Below are positions 23,008 through 31,467 of a stretch of 40,698 nt of DNA, in pieces. The DNA is from an uncultured Oscillospiraceae bacterium (GTDB lineage: Bacteria; Bacillota; Clostridia; Oscillospirales; Oscillospiraceae), in NCBI GenBank assembly GCA_910584835.1, contig CAJUEG010000016.1, forward strand, positions 1 through 40,698. The letters run 5' to 3'. Positions within the stretch are counted from its first letter, which is position 1. Every line of letters starts with the position of its first letter. The notes beneath the pieces are model-generated. The model did no database searches and had not been told where the DNA came from. It saw only the letters and a program-made list of their open reading frames with translations. Made by a program: the position numbers and the translations under genes.

Positions 23008-23490
23008 CTACTTGTGGTAGTCCCCGCCCTCCTGAATCTTAAACGCCCTGTAGATCTGCTCCAGCAGCATCACCCTGGCCAGGTGATGGGGGAAGGTCAT
23101 GGGCGACATGGACAGGGCGGCCCAGGCTCCCGCCTTGACGGAGGGATGCAGCCCATAGGACCCGCCGATCACAAACACCAGGTGCTTGGCGGCGTTGTGG
23201 CTCCAGGTAGAGATCATGGCGGCCAGCTCCTCACTGGAACGCATCGTCCCCTCAATGGCCAGCGCGATCACGCTGGAGTTGGGGGGGATTTTCGCCCGGA
23301 TGGCGTCCCCCTCCTTTTCCAGCGCGGACTGGATCTCCCCCAGGGAGGGATTTTTGGACAGCTTCTGCTCCGCCAGCTCCACAATGTTCAGCTTGCAGTA
23401 CCCTTTCAGCCGCTTTGTATATTCCGCCGCGGCTTCCTGGTAAAATTTTTCCTTCAATTTGCCCACGCAGATCAGCGTCACGTCAACCAT
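23008..23490 (-). CDS. rlmH: 23S rRNA pseudouridine-1915 N3-methyltransferase
   Basis: SPOUT methyltransferase that modifies pseudouridine 1915 in helix 69 of 23S rRNA. The 160-residue product has the family length (about 159). It shows VTLICVGKLKEKFY, the SAM-knot segment LVFVIGGSYGLHPSV, MTFPHHLARVMLLEQIYRAF and the C-terminal YHK. I chose ATG 23490. It lies next to walJ, an association also found near the origin in Bacillus. Confidence 0.96.
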   Translation of the reverse strand: MVDVTLICVGKLKEKFYQEAAAEYTKRLKGYCKLNIVELAEQKLSKNPSLGEIQSALEKEGDAIRAKIPPNSSVIALAIEGTMRSSEELAAMISTWSHNAAKHLVFVIGGSYGLHPSVKAGAWAALSMSPMTFPHHLARVMLLEQIYRAFKIQEGGDYHK

Positions 23491-23504
23491 CGTCAATCCC
23501 CGCT

Positions 23505-23546
23505 TTCCCATTCACGCTGCGCCTGTTCGCGGCGCGCGGCTCCGCG
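23505..23546 (-). repeat. Short GC-rich repeat copy between walJ and rlmH
   Basis: Read with transcription it runs from the walJ stop as TAGCGCGGAGCCGCGCGCCG to CAGCGTGAATGGG, matching copies near 24600-24640 and 26206-26230. It occupies nearly the whole intergenic gap. Confidence 0.7.
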
Positions 23547-24332
23547 CTATACCTCCATCCACCCAGTCGCCTCGCCGCGCGGCGCGGCAATCAATTTCAC
23601 ATCGTCCTGCCCCAGCCCCAGCTCCCCCAGGGCCTTTTGCGCCGCCTCCAGCGCCAGTCCGGGCCGGTTGTTCTCCTGGGACAGGTGGGCCAGAATCACC
23701 CGTTCCGTCCCCTGTTCCGCCGCCCAGGCGGCCAGCTCTCCCCCCGCCTGGTTGGACAGGTGCCCCCGCTCTCCCCGGATGCGGTTTTGCAGCTGCAGGG
23801 GATAGGGTCCTCTTCTGAGCAGCTCCGGGTCATAGTTAAACTCCCCGATGAGGGTGTGGGCCCCCCGCACCCCTTCCCGGGCCTGGGGGGTGACCACCCC
23901 GGTGTCGGTGCAAAGCGCCAGCTTTCGTTTCCCGTCCGTCACCCAATACCCCACCGGGCGGGCGCAGTCGTGGCTGGTGGCAAAGGTGCCCACCTCCAGT
24001 CCGTCCAGGGCGAAGCGCTGTCCCGGCTCGAACACCCGGAACCGCTCCACCAGCCCGTTCCACCGTCCGCACAGCTCGCACGCGGTGTCCTCGGCGGTGA
24101 ACAGCGGGGCCTGGACCTGCCGGCACAGCACCGGCAGGGCGGCCACATGGTCGGCGTGCTCATGGGTGATGAGCACGCCGGAGACATGCCGCAGCTCAAT
24201 GTCCAGGGCCCTGAGTCCCTGGGCAATGCGCCGGGTGGATATGCCCGCGTCGAGGAGGATATGTACCCGTCCGTCGCTGACCACCGCGCAGTTCCCCGAC
24301 GACCCGCTGGCCAGCGTGGCCACTCTCAGCAT
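23547..24332 (-). CDS. walJ: MBL-fold metallohydrolase WalJ/YycJ
   Basis: A 261-residue metallo-beta-lactamase fold protein of the YycJ/WalJ family, linked to coordination of cell division or DNA replication with wall metabolism in Firmicutes. It begins LRVATLASGSSGN and has the metal motif THEHADH (56-62), further ligands in SHDC and CTDTG, and a late HLSQENN. I chose ATG 24332 after GGAGGGA. It neighbours rlmH. Confidence 0.92.
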   Translation of the reverse strand: MLRVATLASGSSGNCAVVSDGRVHILLDAGISTRRIAQGLRALDIELRHVSGVLITHEHADHVAALPVLCRQVQAPLFTAEDTACELCGRWNGLVERFRVFEPGQRFALDGLEVGTFATSHDCARPVGYWVTDGKRKLALCTDTGVVTPQAREGVRGAHTLIGEFNYDPELLRRGPYPLQLQNRIRGERGHLSNQAGGELAAWAAEQGTERVILAHLSQENNRPGLALEAAQKALGELGLGQDDVKLIAAPRGEATGWMEV

Positions 24333-24356
24333 AGCGATCCCTCCGCGTTCCCGCAA

Positions 24357-24781
24357 AGCCGAAGGCCGGCCCTGCGGGTTTCAAATTTCTCTTTATTTCA
24401 CAAACATGCCGGAAAGGGCATCGTCCTTTCCGGCAAAATCCACATATCACGCTTGTTCGCGACGGCTCCGCGTTATTTGATTCACGTTGCACAGGCGGCT
24501 GACCGCTCGCTCGCTTTCGCTCCGTCTTGGAGAAAATCCGCCCCGCTTCCCTTTTCTCCTCGCTCCATCCGCGCTGCTCGCGGCGGCTGCGCGCTATCCA
24601 TTCACGCTGCCCCTGTTCGCAACGCGCGGCTCCGCGTTATTTGATTCACGCTGCGGCGGTTGCGCGACGGGCATTAACTCCTCCGGCTGCGGGAAAACCC
24701 ATCCGGGCCTTCGGCCCTCCTTGGGCTTTTCCCTCCGCTTCGGAGTTACCGCCCTGCCCCACTCGCCTCCGCGCTATTCAA
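24357..24781 (-). repeat. Repeat-filled region behind murA
   Basis: About 420 nt without a gene, made of diverged repeat units. TAGCGCGGAGGCG stands at the murA stop, CAGCGTGAATCAAATAACGCGGAG at two places (about 24620-24660 and 24450-24490), and AAGCGAGCGAGCGG near 24505-24520. A hairpin TGCCGGAAAGG/CCTTTCCGGCA (24407-24435) could terminate the murA transcript, though its U-run is weak. Confidence 0.75.
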
Positions 24782-26080
24782 TTATCCCGCGATGGTTTCC
24801 TTTTTCCGCTCCGGGTCGGGCACCTCCACCACCCGGATGTCCGCGCCGATGCGGGACAGCTTGCCGATGATGTCCTCATACCCCCGCTCGATGTGCTTCA
24901 CATTGGATATCTCGCTGGTGCCCTGGGCGGCCAGCCCGGCGATAATCATACCCGCCCCCGCCCGCAGATCGCAGGCCTCCATGGGCGCGCCGGTGAGCTT
25001 CTCCACGCCCTCAATGATGGCAATCTTGCCGTCCACCTGAATCTTGGCCCCCAGGCGGCGGAACTCCTCGGTGTAGCGGTAGCGGTTGTCCCACACGCCC
25101 TCGGTAATGACGCTGGTGCCCCGGGCCAGACAGAGCACGGCGGCGATTTGGGGATGCATATCGGTGGGGAAGCCGGGGTAGAACATGGTTTTGACGTTGG
25201 TGCGCTGGAGGGGTCCGTGACGGCGGACGATGAGGGAATCCCCCTCCTCCTCCACCTCGGCGCCCATCTCCACCAGCTTGGCGGTGATGCACTCCATGTG
25301 CTTGGGGATGATGTTGCACACCCTCACCTCGCCCCCGGCGGCGGTGACGGCGGCCATATAGGTGCCCGCCTCAATCTGGTCGGGGATGATGGAGTACTCT
25401 CCCCCCCGCAGCTTGTCCACACCCCGAATCTTAATCATATCGGTGCCCGCGCCGGTGATGTCCGCCCCCATGGAGTTGAGGAAATTGGCCAGATCCACAA
25501 TATGGGGTTCCCTGGCGGTGTTTTCGATGACGGTGGTGCCCTGGGCCAGCACGGCGGCCAGCATCAGGTTCATGGTGGCCCCCACGCTGGCCACGTCCAG
25601 ATAGATCTGGCTGCCCTTCATGCGCCCGCCCTCGGCCGCGGCGCACATATAGCCCTTCTCCACCGTGACCTCCGCCCCCAGGGCGGCAAAGCCCTTGAGG
25701 TGCTGGTCGATAGGCCGGCTGCCGAAGTCGCACCCGCCGGGCAGGGGCACCTCGGCCTGGCCGAACCTGCCCAGCATGGCCCCCATCAGGTAATAGCTGG
25801 CCCGGAGCTTGCGCCCCGCGTCATAGGGCACGGCCTGGCGCCGGGCGGCGGAGCAGTCCACCTCCACGGTGGTGCGGTTGATAAGCCTCACCCGGGCCCC
25901 CAGGTCCCGGAGAATGTCCAGCAGCAGGTCCACATCGCTGATAGCGGGAATATTTTCAATGCGGCAGGGGCCCTCCACCAGCAGGGCGGCGGGAATAATA
26001 CCAACGGCGGCGTTCTTTGCGCCGCTGATCTCAACCTTGCCATACAGCGGGCGCCCGCCGTGAATCACATACTTTTTCAA
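24782..26080 (-). CDS. murA: UDP-N-acetylglucosamine 1-carboxyvinyltransferase
   Basis: Cytoplasmic enzyme that transfers enolpyruvate from PEP to UDP-GlcNAc, the first committed step of peptidoglycan synthesis and the fosfomycin target. The 432-residue protein has SGAKNAA (19-25) and the active-site loop LPGGCDFGSRP with the catalytic cysteine at 117, so fosfomycin sensitivity is expected. I chose TTG 26080 after AGAGGTG; a TTG at 26104 is also open. The only promoter I find lies about 390 nt upstream, and repeat units fill the leader. Confidence 0.95.
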   Translation of the reverse strand: MKKYVIHGGRPLYGKVEISGAKNAAVGIIPAALLVEGPCRIENIPAISDVDLLLDILRDLGARVRLINRTTVEVDCSAARRQAVPYDAGRKLRASYYLMGAMLGRFGQAEVPLPGGCDFGSRPIDQHLKGFAALGAEVTVEKGYMCAAAEGGRMKGSQIYLDVASVGATMNLMLAAVLAQGTTVIENTAREPHIVDLANFLNSMGADITGAGTDMIKIRGVDKLRGGEYSIIPDQIEAGTYMAAVTAAGGEVRVCNIIPKHMECITAKLVEMGAEVEEEGDSLIVRRHGPLQRTNVKTMFYPGFPTDMHPQIAAVLCLARGTSVITEGVWDNRYRYTEEFRRLGAKIQVDGKIAIIEGVEKLTGAPMEACDLRAGAGMIIAGLAAQGTSEISNVKHIERGYEDIIGKLSRIGADIRVVEVPDPERKKETIAG

Positions 26081-26184
26081 ATCAGCACCTCTGACTCCCG
26101 GCAATACCGGTTTAATAGGTAAAGAGGGGGCAGTCTCCCTCTAAAAAATCTGCGTAAGGGGACGGCTCAACCGAACTGTGTGGG

Positions 26185-26470
26185 AGCGCGTCCCTGTTGT
26201 CACGCTGCGCCTGTTCGCGACGCGCGGCTTCGCTCCGGCTCAAGCAAAACCCGGCCAGACTGTGCTGGTCTTCAGCTTTTGCTTTCGCTCCGCTCCATCC
26301 GCGCTGCTCACGACGTTTCCGCGCTTCTTTGTTGTCACGCTGCGAAGCGGCCTGGACGCTCGCTCGCTTTCCCTCCGTCTCGGGCAACCCCCAGTCCCAC
26401 CCTGTGGGCCGTGGGCCTTGCCCTCGCTTCGGTCCAAGCTTCCTCGCTGTCCGCTTCTCCGCGCTTCTTC
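26185..26470 (-). repeat. Two diverged repeat units in the murA leader
   Basis: Read with murA, unit one (about 26470-26333) begins GAAGCGCGGAGAAGCGGAC right after the promoter -10 and contains GAAGCTTGGACCGAAGCGAG. Unit two (26332-26203) follows, ending CAGCGTGACAAC. Unlike most other copies they lie upstream of the gene, within the transcribed leader. No ORF here has a ribosome site; ATG 26471 overlaps the -10. Confidence 0.78.
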
Positions 26471-26472
26471 AT

Positions 26473-26501
26473 ATTATACCACTCCCCGTAAGTAAAGGCA
26501 A
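26473..26501 (-). promoter_or_regulatory. Probable murA promoter
   Basis: Minus-strand TTGCCT (26496-26501), 17 nt, TATAAT (26473-26478). The transcript would start at the edge of the repeat units and run about 385 nt before the murA start. Confidence 0.65.
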
Positions 26502-26613
26502 CCAAAACTTTCATCCTTTTCCTTCTTCCCGCCCCGATTCTCTCATCCAGCCATATTTTGTCCCGCAGCCCCCCAGATATTCCGGGAAAATTGTGAATTT
26601 TCTGCGATACCCC

Positions 26614-26642
26614 TTGCAAAATCCAAACGACTGTATTATAGT
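26614..26642 (+). promoter_or_regulatory. Sigma-A promoter of htpG
   Basis: TTGCAA, 17 nt, TATAGT, immediately followed by the CIRCE operator. Confidence 0.85.
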
Positions 26643-26646
26643 ATCG

Positions 26647-26673
26647 TTAGCACTCAAACTTCAAGAGTGCTAA
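26647..26673 (+). promoter_or_regulatory. CIRCE element (HrcA operator)
   Basis: Perfect match to the consensus: TTAGCACTC, nine bases, GAGTGCTAA. It overlaps the transcription start, so HrcA would repress htpG until heat or protein-folding stress titrates it. Confidence 0.97.
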
Positions 26674-26717
26674 AATATCGTTTTTTAAAATTTTTATATA
26701 ATAGAGGTGCGGCAATC

Positions 26718-28631
26718 ATGGCAAAGAAGCAGTTCAAAGCGGAATCCAAGCGTTTGATGGACCTGATGATCAACTCCATCTACACCCACAAGGAGATTTT
26801 CCTCCGGGAGATCATCTCCAACGCCAGCGACGCCATCGACAAGCTGGCCTACCTCTCCCTGACGGACGACACGGTAAAGGTAAAGCGGTCGGACATGCGC
26901 ATCACCGTGACCCCGGACAAGGACGCCCGCACACTGACGGTGTCGGACAACGGCGTGGGCATGTCAGCCGACGAGCTGGAGAAAAACCTGGGCACCATCG
27001 CCCGCAGCGGCTCCCTCCAGTTCAAGGAGGGCATGGAGAAGGACAGCGCCGCGGACATCATCGGCCAGTTCGGCGTGGGCTTCTACTCCGCCTTCATGGT
27101 GGCCGATGAGGTGACGGTGATCACCCGCCGCCACGGGGAGGAGACGGCCCACTGCTGGAAATCCTCCGGCGCGGACGGCTACACCATCGCCGAGTGCGGG
27201 AAGGACGAGCCCGGCACCGACGTCATCATGCACCTGAAGGCGGACACCGACGACGAGCGCTACAGCGAGTACCTGGAGACCTCCCGCCTGCAAACCTTAA
27301 TTAAAAAGTATTCCGACTATATCCGCCACCCCATCCGCATGGAGGTGGAGGACTACCGGGAGAAGGAGAAGCCCGCCGACGCCGGGGACGACTACAAGCC
27401 CGAGTGGGAGACGGTGGTGGAGGAAAAGACCATCAACTCCATGGTCCCCCTGTGGCAGCGGCCCCGTTCCAAGGTGAAGCAGGAGGAGTACGACGGCTTC
27501 TACCGGGAGAAGTTCGGCGACTGGCAGCCCCCCCTGGCCACCATCACCACCTCCTCCGAGGGCACCGTCACCTTCAAGGCCCTGCTGTTCGTCCCCTCCA
27601 ACACTCCCTACGACTTCTACACCCGGGAGTACGAGAAGGGGCTCCAGCTCTACTCCTCCGGTGTGCTCATCATGGACAAGTGCGCCGACCTGCTGCCCGA
27701 CTGCTTCCGCTTTGTGAAGGGCGTGGTGGACTCCCCCGACTTCTCGCTGAACATCTCCCGGGAGCTGCTCCAGCATGACCGGCAGCTGAAGATCATCGCC
27801 GCGGCCCTGGAGAAGAAGATCAAGAACGAGCTGGTCAAGCTGATGAAGGACGACCGGGAGAAGTACGAAAAGTTCTGGACCGCCTTTGGCCGCCAGCTCA
27901 AGTACAGCGTCACCGAGGGCTACGGCGCGAAAAAGGAGCTGCTCCAGGACCTGCTGCTCTTCACCACCTCCAGGGAGGGCAAGCTGGCCTCCCTGGCCGA
28001 GTACGTGGAGCGCATGGGCGAGGGCCAGGAGTTCATCTACTACGTGTGCGCGGACACCAAGGAGCAGGCGGCCCGGCTGCCCCAGGTGGAGCGCATCGCC
28101 GACAAGGGCTGGGAGATTTTGTACCTGACGGAAGAGGTGGACGAGTTCGTCATGCAGGCCCTGCGGGAGGTGTCGGGCAAGACGCTGAAGTCGGTGTCCG
28201 ACCCGGACGCCCTGCCCGAGACCGACGAGGAGAAGGCGGAGCAGGAAAAGCAGTCTCAGGACGCCAAGCCGGTGCTGGACTTTGTAAAGGAGACCTTGGG
28301 GGACAAGATCAAGGAGGCCCGGGTGTCCAAAATTCTCAAGACCGCCCCGGTGTGCATGACGGCGGACGGCCCGCTGTCCCTGGAGATGGAGAAATACTTC
28401 TCCAAGCTGGACAGCTCCTCCCCCATGGGCCCCATGAAGGCGGAGCATGTGCTGGAGCTCAACCCCGCCTCCGCCCCCTTCGCGGCGCTGAAATCCGCCC
28501 TGGACGCGGAGGACCGGGACCGCGCCGCCAAGTACGTCCAGGTGCTGTACCACCAGGCCCTGCTCATCGCGGGGCTGCCCATCGAGGACCCGGCGGCCTA
28601 TACCGAACTGGTCTGCTCGCTCATGGGCTGA
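26718..28631 (+). CDS. htpG: Molecular chaperone HtpG (Hsp90)
   Basis: ATP-dependent cytosolic chaperone. The 637-residue protein has the N-terminal GHKL ATPase motifs: EIISNASDAIDKL, VSDNGVGM and IGQFGVGFYSAFMVAD. A middle domain follows with the ISRELLQ catalytic-loop arginine, and a C-terminal dimerisation domain completes it; there is no MEEVD. I chose ATG 26718 after GAGGTG; the longer open frame starts within the operator. It is single, with its own promoter, CIRCE site and terminator. Confidence 0.97.
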   Translation: MAKKQFKAESKRLMDLMINSIYTHKEIFLREIISNASDAIDKLAYLSLTDDTVKVKRSDMRITVTPDKDARTLTVSDNGVGMSADELEKNLGTIARSGSLQFKEGMEKDSAADIIGQFGVGFYSAFMVADEVTVITRRHGEETAHCWKSSGADGYTIAECGKDEPGTDVIMHLKADTDDERYSEYLETSRLQTLIKKYSDYIRHPIRMEVEDYREKEKPADAGDDYKPEWETVVEEKTINSMVPLWQRPRSKVKQEEYDGFYREKFGDWQPPLATITTSSEGTVTFKALLFVPSNTPYDFYTREYEKGLQLYSSGVLIMDKCADLLPDCFRFVKGVVDSPDFSLNISRELLQHDRQLKIIAAALEKKIKNELVKLMKDDREKYEKFWTAFGRQLKYSVTEGYGAKKELLQDLLLFTTSREGKLASLAEYVERMGEGQEFIYYVCADTKEQAARLPQVERIADKGWEILYLTEEVDEFVMQALREVSGKTLKSVSDPDALPETDEEKAEQEKQSQDAKPVLDFVKETLGDKIKEARVSKILKTAPVCMTADGPLSLEMEKYFSKLDSSSPMGPMKAEHVLELNPASAPFAALKSALDAEDRDRAAKYVQVLYHQALLIAGLPIEDPAAYTELVCSLMG

Positions 28632-28690
28632 GCCATCGTAAGCCGCGCGTTGCGGACAGGCGAAGCGCAGCAGCTGATGCAATAAGCCCC

Positions 28691-28722
28691 AATCCCCCGC
28701 CCTCCCGGCGGGGGATTTCTTT
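28691..28722 (+). terminator. Terminator of htpG
   Basis: Stem AATCCCCCGCC/GGCGGGGGATT followed by TCTTT. It lies about 60 nt behind the stop, after a short GC-rich repeat remnant. Confidence 0.85.
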
Positions 28723-28749
28723 ATGCGGCTCCCTTTTCAGAAAGGCGTT

Positions 28750-28802
28750 CCCATCTGCTGTTTCATCCCATCTGCTGTTTCACACCCATCTGCTGTTTCA
28801 CA
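28750..28802. repeat. Three tandem copies of a 16-nt repeat
   Basis: CCCATCTGCTGTTTCA occurs at 28750, 28767 and 28785, separated by one or two bases. It lies between the htpG terminator and the end of the acetyltransferase gene, at the border where composition drops to low GC. Confidence 0.85.
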
Positions 28803-28818
28803 AACTGGAGCTTGATTG

Positions 28819-29328
28819 CTATAGACTTTTCGCAAGAAGCCAAAAGCAAGGGCTCGCCTTGGGCTTCATCTCACGATCCACATCGCAGGGGTCTTCAAAG
28901 CAATCCTTTATCTTATTTGTAAAACCAAATCTATGGTACATTCTGATATTGCGCTCTTCCGTCTCATCAACGCCGATTGTCGCAATTTGAACGCCTCTAT
29001 TTTTGATGTGTTCCAAAACCTCTTTTAACAAAAAGCTTCCGCAGCCTTTTCCGCGACACTCCCTTTTCACTCGAAACGCGCATAAGTACGCCCTGTTTTT
29101 TCCATCCGCAAAATCCTTATCCTCCAATTGCCAGAAGACAGATAGTTCGCCAATTACTTGGCCGTCATCGTTTAGCGTCCAAAGCTCGGCGTTTTCAGAC
29201 GCTATGTTTTGCGCAAAAAACAATGCGGTTGGCGGCGCCGAATCCATAGTTTCATATCCCCACAAGCTCAGCATTTCTTGATCCGTCGCCTTTCTGATCT
29301 CCAGTTTATCTACCCCCGCAGGTTCCAA
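28819..29328 (-). CDS. GNAT family N-acetyltransferase
   Basis: A 169-residue acetyl-CoA-dependent acetyltransferase. The acetyl-CoA loop is RVKRECRGKGCGSFLL (Q/RxxGxG/A type), preceded by the beta-4 segment AYLCAFRV and followed by IATIGVDETEERNIRMYHRFGF, the usual C-terminal GNAT pattern. The substrate is unknown. The gene is clearly less GC-rich than its neighbours and uses A/T-ending codons, which suggests recent transfer. The start is uncertain: TTG 29328 is open, but a possible promoter (TATAAT on the minus strand, 29342-29347) lies so close that CTG 29304, after GCGGGGG, is also possible. Confidence 0.85.
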   Translation of the reverse strand: MEPAGVDKLEIRKATDQEMLSLWGYETMDSAPPTALFFAQNIASENAELWTLNDDGQVIGELSVFWQLEDKDFADGKNRAYLCAFRVKRECRGKGCGSFLLKEVLEHIKNRGVQIATIGVDETEERNIRMYHRFGFTNKIKDCFEDPCDVDREMKPKASPCFWLLAKSL

Positions 29329-29397
29329 ATTTGTCAGCGCAATTATAATCTGTTTTCAACGGGCGCGCAATTCCGAAACGGGAATTTTGCAAAAGCT

Positions 29398-29428
29398 TGC
29401 AACCCTCCGCCCGCCGGGGCACTCTATA
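29398..29428 (+). promoter_or_regulatory. Candidate ECF-type promoter before the sigma gene
   Basis: TGCAACCC, then 17 nt, then TCTATA: an AAC-type -35 and a TCTA-type -10 as used by ECF sigma factors. It suggests autoregulation; this is inferred from pattern only. Confidence 0.45.
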
Positions 29429-29467
29429 TAGACAGAAGCCGGTTTCATCCCGAAAGGAAGTGAACCC

Positions 29468-30016
29468 ATGACAGACCAGGCCCTGGTGGAGCTGTTCCTC
29501 GCCCGCTCGCCGGACGCCGTCCCCGCGCTGGCCGCCCAATACGGCCCCTACTGCCGCGCCGTCGCCGCCCAGCTCCTGTCCGACCCCCGGGACGTGGACG
29601 AGTGCCTCAACGACGTGTGGCTGGCGGTGTGGCGGGCCATTCCGCCCACGGTGCCGGAGCGCTTCCAGGGCTGGCTGGCCGCCGTCGTCCGCAACCGGGC
29701 CCTGGCCATGGGCCGGGAGAACAGCCGCCGCCCGCCCACGGCGGACGAGGCCGCCCTGGAGCTGGTCTTCTGCCTGCCCCCGGGGGAAGGGCCGGAGGGG
29801 ACGGCGGAGTACCGCGCCCTGGCCGGCGCCGTGGAGCGCTTTCTGCGCGCCCAGCCAAAGGACATCCGCATCCTGTTTCTGCGCCGCTACTGGTACGCCG
29901 ACACGGTGGAGGACGCCGCCCGCCGCCTGGGCTGGAGCGTGAGCAAAACCAAAAGCGCGCTGTTCCGCACCCGGAACAGGCTGCGCGAATATTTGCAAAA
30001 GGAGGGTTTCCTGTGA
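29468..30016 (+). CDS. ECF-type RNA polymerase sigma factor
   Basis: A 182-residue sigma-70 family protein. Region 2 covers about residues 15-85 (AQYGPYCRAVAAQLLSDPRDVDECLNDVWLAVWRAI, with VPERFQGWLAAVVRNRAL), and region 4 about 125-175 (LRAQPKDIRILFLRRYWYADTVEDAARRLGWSVSKTKSALFRTRNRLREYL). Regions 1 and 3 are missing, as in ECF factors. The ATG follows GAAAGGAAG. It overlaps the next gene, a membrane protein likely to be its anti-sigma factor. Confidence 0.92.
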   Translation: MTDQALVELFLARSPDAVPALAAQYGPYCRAVAAQLLSDPRDVDECLNDVWLAVWRAIPPTVPERFQGWLAAVVRNRALAMGRENSRRPPTADEAALELVFCLPPGEGPEGTAEYRALAGAVERFLRAQPKDIRILFLRRYWYADTVEDAARRLGWSVSKTKSALFRTRNRLREYLQKEGFL

Positions 30017-30885
30017 AAAAAGAGCAGGCCTTGGAATTGATGAACGCCATTCCCCCTGATTTGATCGAGGAGGCCGGCGTCCAGGCCCCCGCCAGGCGCT
30101 CCCTGCCCCGAATGGTGCGCACGGGCCTCATCGCCGCCTGCCTGTGCGCGGCGATGGTGGGCACCGCCTTTGCCGCCGTCGCCGTCTACCGCCTTACGCT
30201 CCAGCGCCATGTCCTCGCCGGCGAGCAGGGTGAGATGTTCGGATACAGCGTATCCGGCGGCGTGATCCGCCACCCCATGGAGGATTTCAGCCCGGAACTG
30301 CGCGCCGCCTATGATTCCCGGGACGGCGGCGCATGGGTCGGCGTTGACTTTGAAACCCGGGCCGATCTGCAGGCCTTTCTGGGAGAAGCCATTCCCCTCG
30401 CCTGGCCCGACCCCGCCATTATGCCGGAGACCAGCCTGCGCGCCGTCCTGTGGGCGGTCACAGGGGCGGGCAGCGACACCGCCGGCCCGCTCAAGGTCAT
30501 CAAAATCTCCCCCTCCAGTTCCGTGGAACTGGAGGACAATCTGTCACTCTCCACCACAATGTATGTCTATACGGAGCACTATCCGGCTGATCTGGAGCAG
30601 ATTTACGGCAACTACAGCAATAAGGACAAGAATACCGCGCTGCTGGGGACGTATGCCATGGCCAATGGCGGCGCCGCGGAAATCGCCGTGACCGATGACT
30701 GCGACCCCGCATTTCGCTGGGGCAGCCTCAGCTGCACGGGCCATTTCGTCCAAAACGGCGTGCTGTACGTCGTCAGCCTGCACGGCTATTACAGCCGCGA
30801 GACCGGCCTGGAGACCCAATGCCCCCAGGACTTCCTGGACGTCGCGCTCTCCCGGCTCCACTGCGTGCTGGACAGCTATCCCTGA
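30013..30885 (+). CDS. Membrane protein, probable anti-sigma factor
   Basis: A 290-residue protein whose GTG start overlaps the stop of the sigma gene and follows AAAGGAGGG. Residues 1-33 are cytoplasmic (KKEQALELMNAIPPDLIEEAG), then one transmembrane helix (about 36-57), then an extracytoplasmic domain of about 230 residues. Such sigma/membrane-protein pairs are frequent in Clostridia, where the short cytoplasmic segment binds the sigma factor. No zinc anti-sigma motif (HxxxCxxC) is present. The role is inferred from context. Confidence 0.75.
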   Translation: MKKEQALELMNAIPPDLIEEAGVQAPARRSLPRMVRTGLIAACLCAAMVGTAFAAVAVYRLTLQRHVLAGEQGEMFGYSVSGGVIRHPMEDFSPELRAAYDSRDGGAWVGVDFETRADLQAFLGEAIPLAWPDPAIMPETSLRAVLWAVTGAGSDTAGPLKVIKISPSSSVELEDNLSLSTTMYVYTEHYPADLEQIYGNYSNKDKNTALLGTYAMANGGAAEIAVTDDCDPAFRWGSLSCTGHFVQNGVLYVVSLHGYYSRETGLETQCPQDFLDVALSRLHCVLDSYP

Positions 30886-30912
30886 CAGGCCGTTCGTCCC
30901 CCGCCCCACCCC

Positions 30913-30942
30913 GCCCCGGGCCTATGCCCGGGGCGTTTTTTT
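30913..30942 (+). terminator. Terminator of the sigma/anti-sigma operon
   Basis: Stem GCCCCGGGC/GCCCGGGGC with a 4-nt loop, followed by GTTTTTTT. Confidence 0.9.
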
Positions 30943-31000
30943 GCCCAAAAAGGACCAAAAGCCGCCCCGCCGCCCCAAATTATTCGTTGACAAAACGGGC

Positions 31001-31029
31001 TTGTATTTTCCAGAGAAATAGAATACAAT
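31001..31029 (+). promoter_or_regulatory. Probable promoter of yloU-fakA
   Basis: TTGTAT, 17 nt, TACAAT. A TTGACA at 30988 has no -10 at correct distance. Confidence 0.55.
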
Positions 31030-31087
31030 ATAGGGCGAATGAAAGGAAAGGGAAACCCCTCTTGCCCGTTAAGAAAGGAAGGTCCTC

Positions 31088-31438
31088 ATGAAAATACCGA
31101 CTGAAAAGGGTCTCATCCGGCTGACCAGCGATGTGTACTCCAACCTCACCGGCGCGGTGGCCACCAGCTGCTATGGGGTGAAGGGAATGGCGTTCCGCTC
31201 CAAGACCGACGGGCTGGTCCACCTGCTGCGGCGGGAATCCATGTCCAAGGGCGTAAAAATCGTCTATAACGACGACCAGTCCATCTCCATCTACCTGCAC
31301 ATCATCGTGGACAACGGGGTGAACCTGGTGGCGGTGGGCCAGTCCATCCAGAACGAAGTCAAGTACAACGTCCACCGCCTTACCGGGGTGGAGGTGCGCA
31401 GCGTCAACGTCTGCGTGGATTCCATGGTGATCGGTTGA
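31088..31438 (+). CDS. yloU: Asp23/Gls24 family envelope stress protein (YloU)
   Basis: A 116-residue protein of the Asp23/Gls24 family: TEKGLIRLTSDVYSNLTGAVATSCYGVKGMA, then ISIYLHIIVDNGVNLVAVGQSIQNEVKYNVHRLTGVEVRSVNVCVDSM. These proteins are linked to envelope homeostasis; their chemistry is unclear. The ATG follows AAAGGAAGG. It is 29 nt upstream of fakA, the conserved yloU-yloV arrangement. Confidence 0.94.
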   Translation: MKIPTEKGLIRLTSDVYSNLTGAVATSCYGVKGMAFRSKTDGLVHLLRRESMSKGVKIVYNDDQSISIYLHIIVDNGVNLVAVGQSIQNEVKYNVHRLTGVEVRSVNVCVDSMVIG

Positions 31439-31467
31439 CCCGGTCCAGAAAGAGAGGATATCCGACT

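Noticed and set aside
24527..26122. Long plus-strand open frame opposite murA
   Set aside because: Antisense shadow rich in His, Gly and Ala; murA on the other strand has all family motifs.
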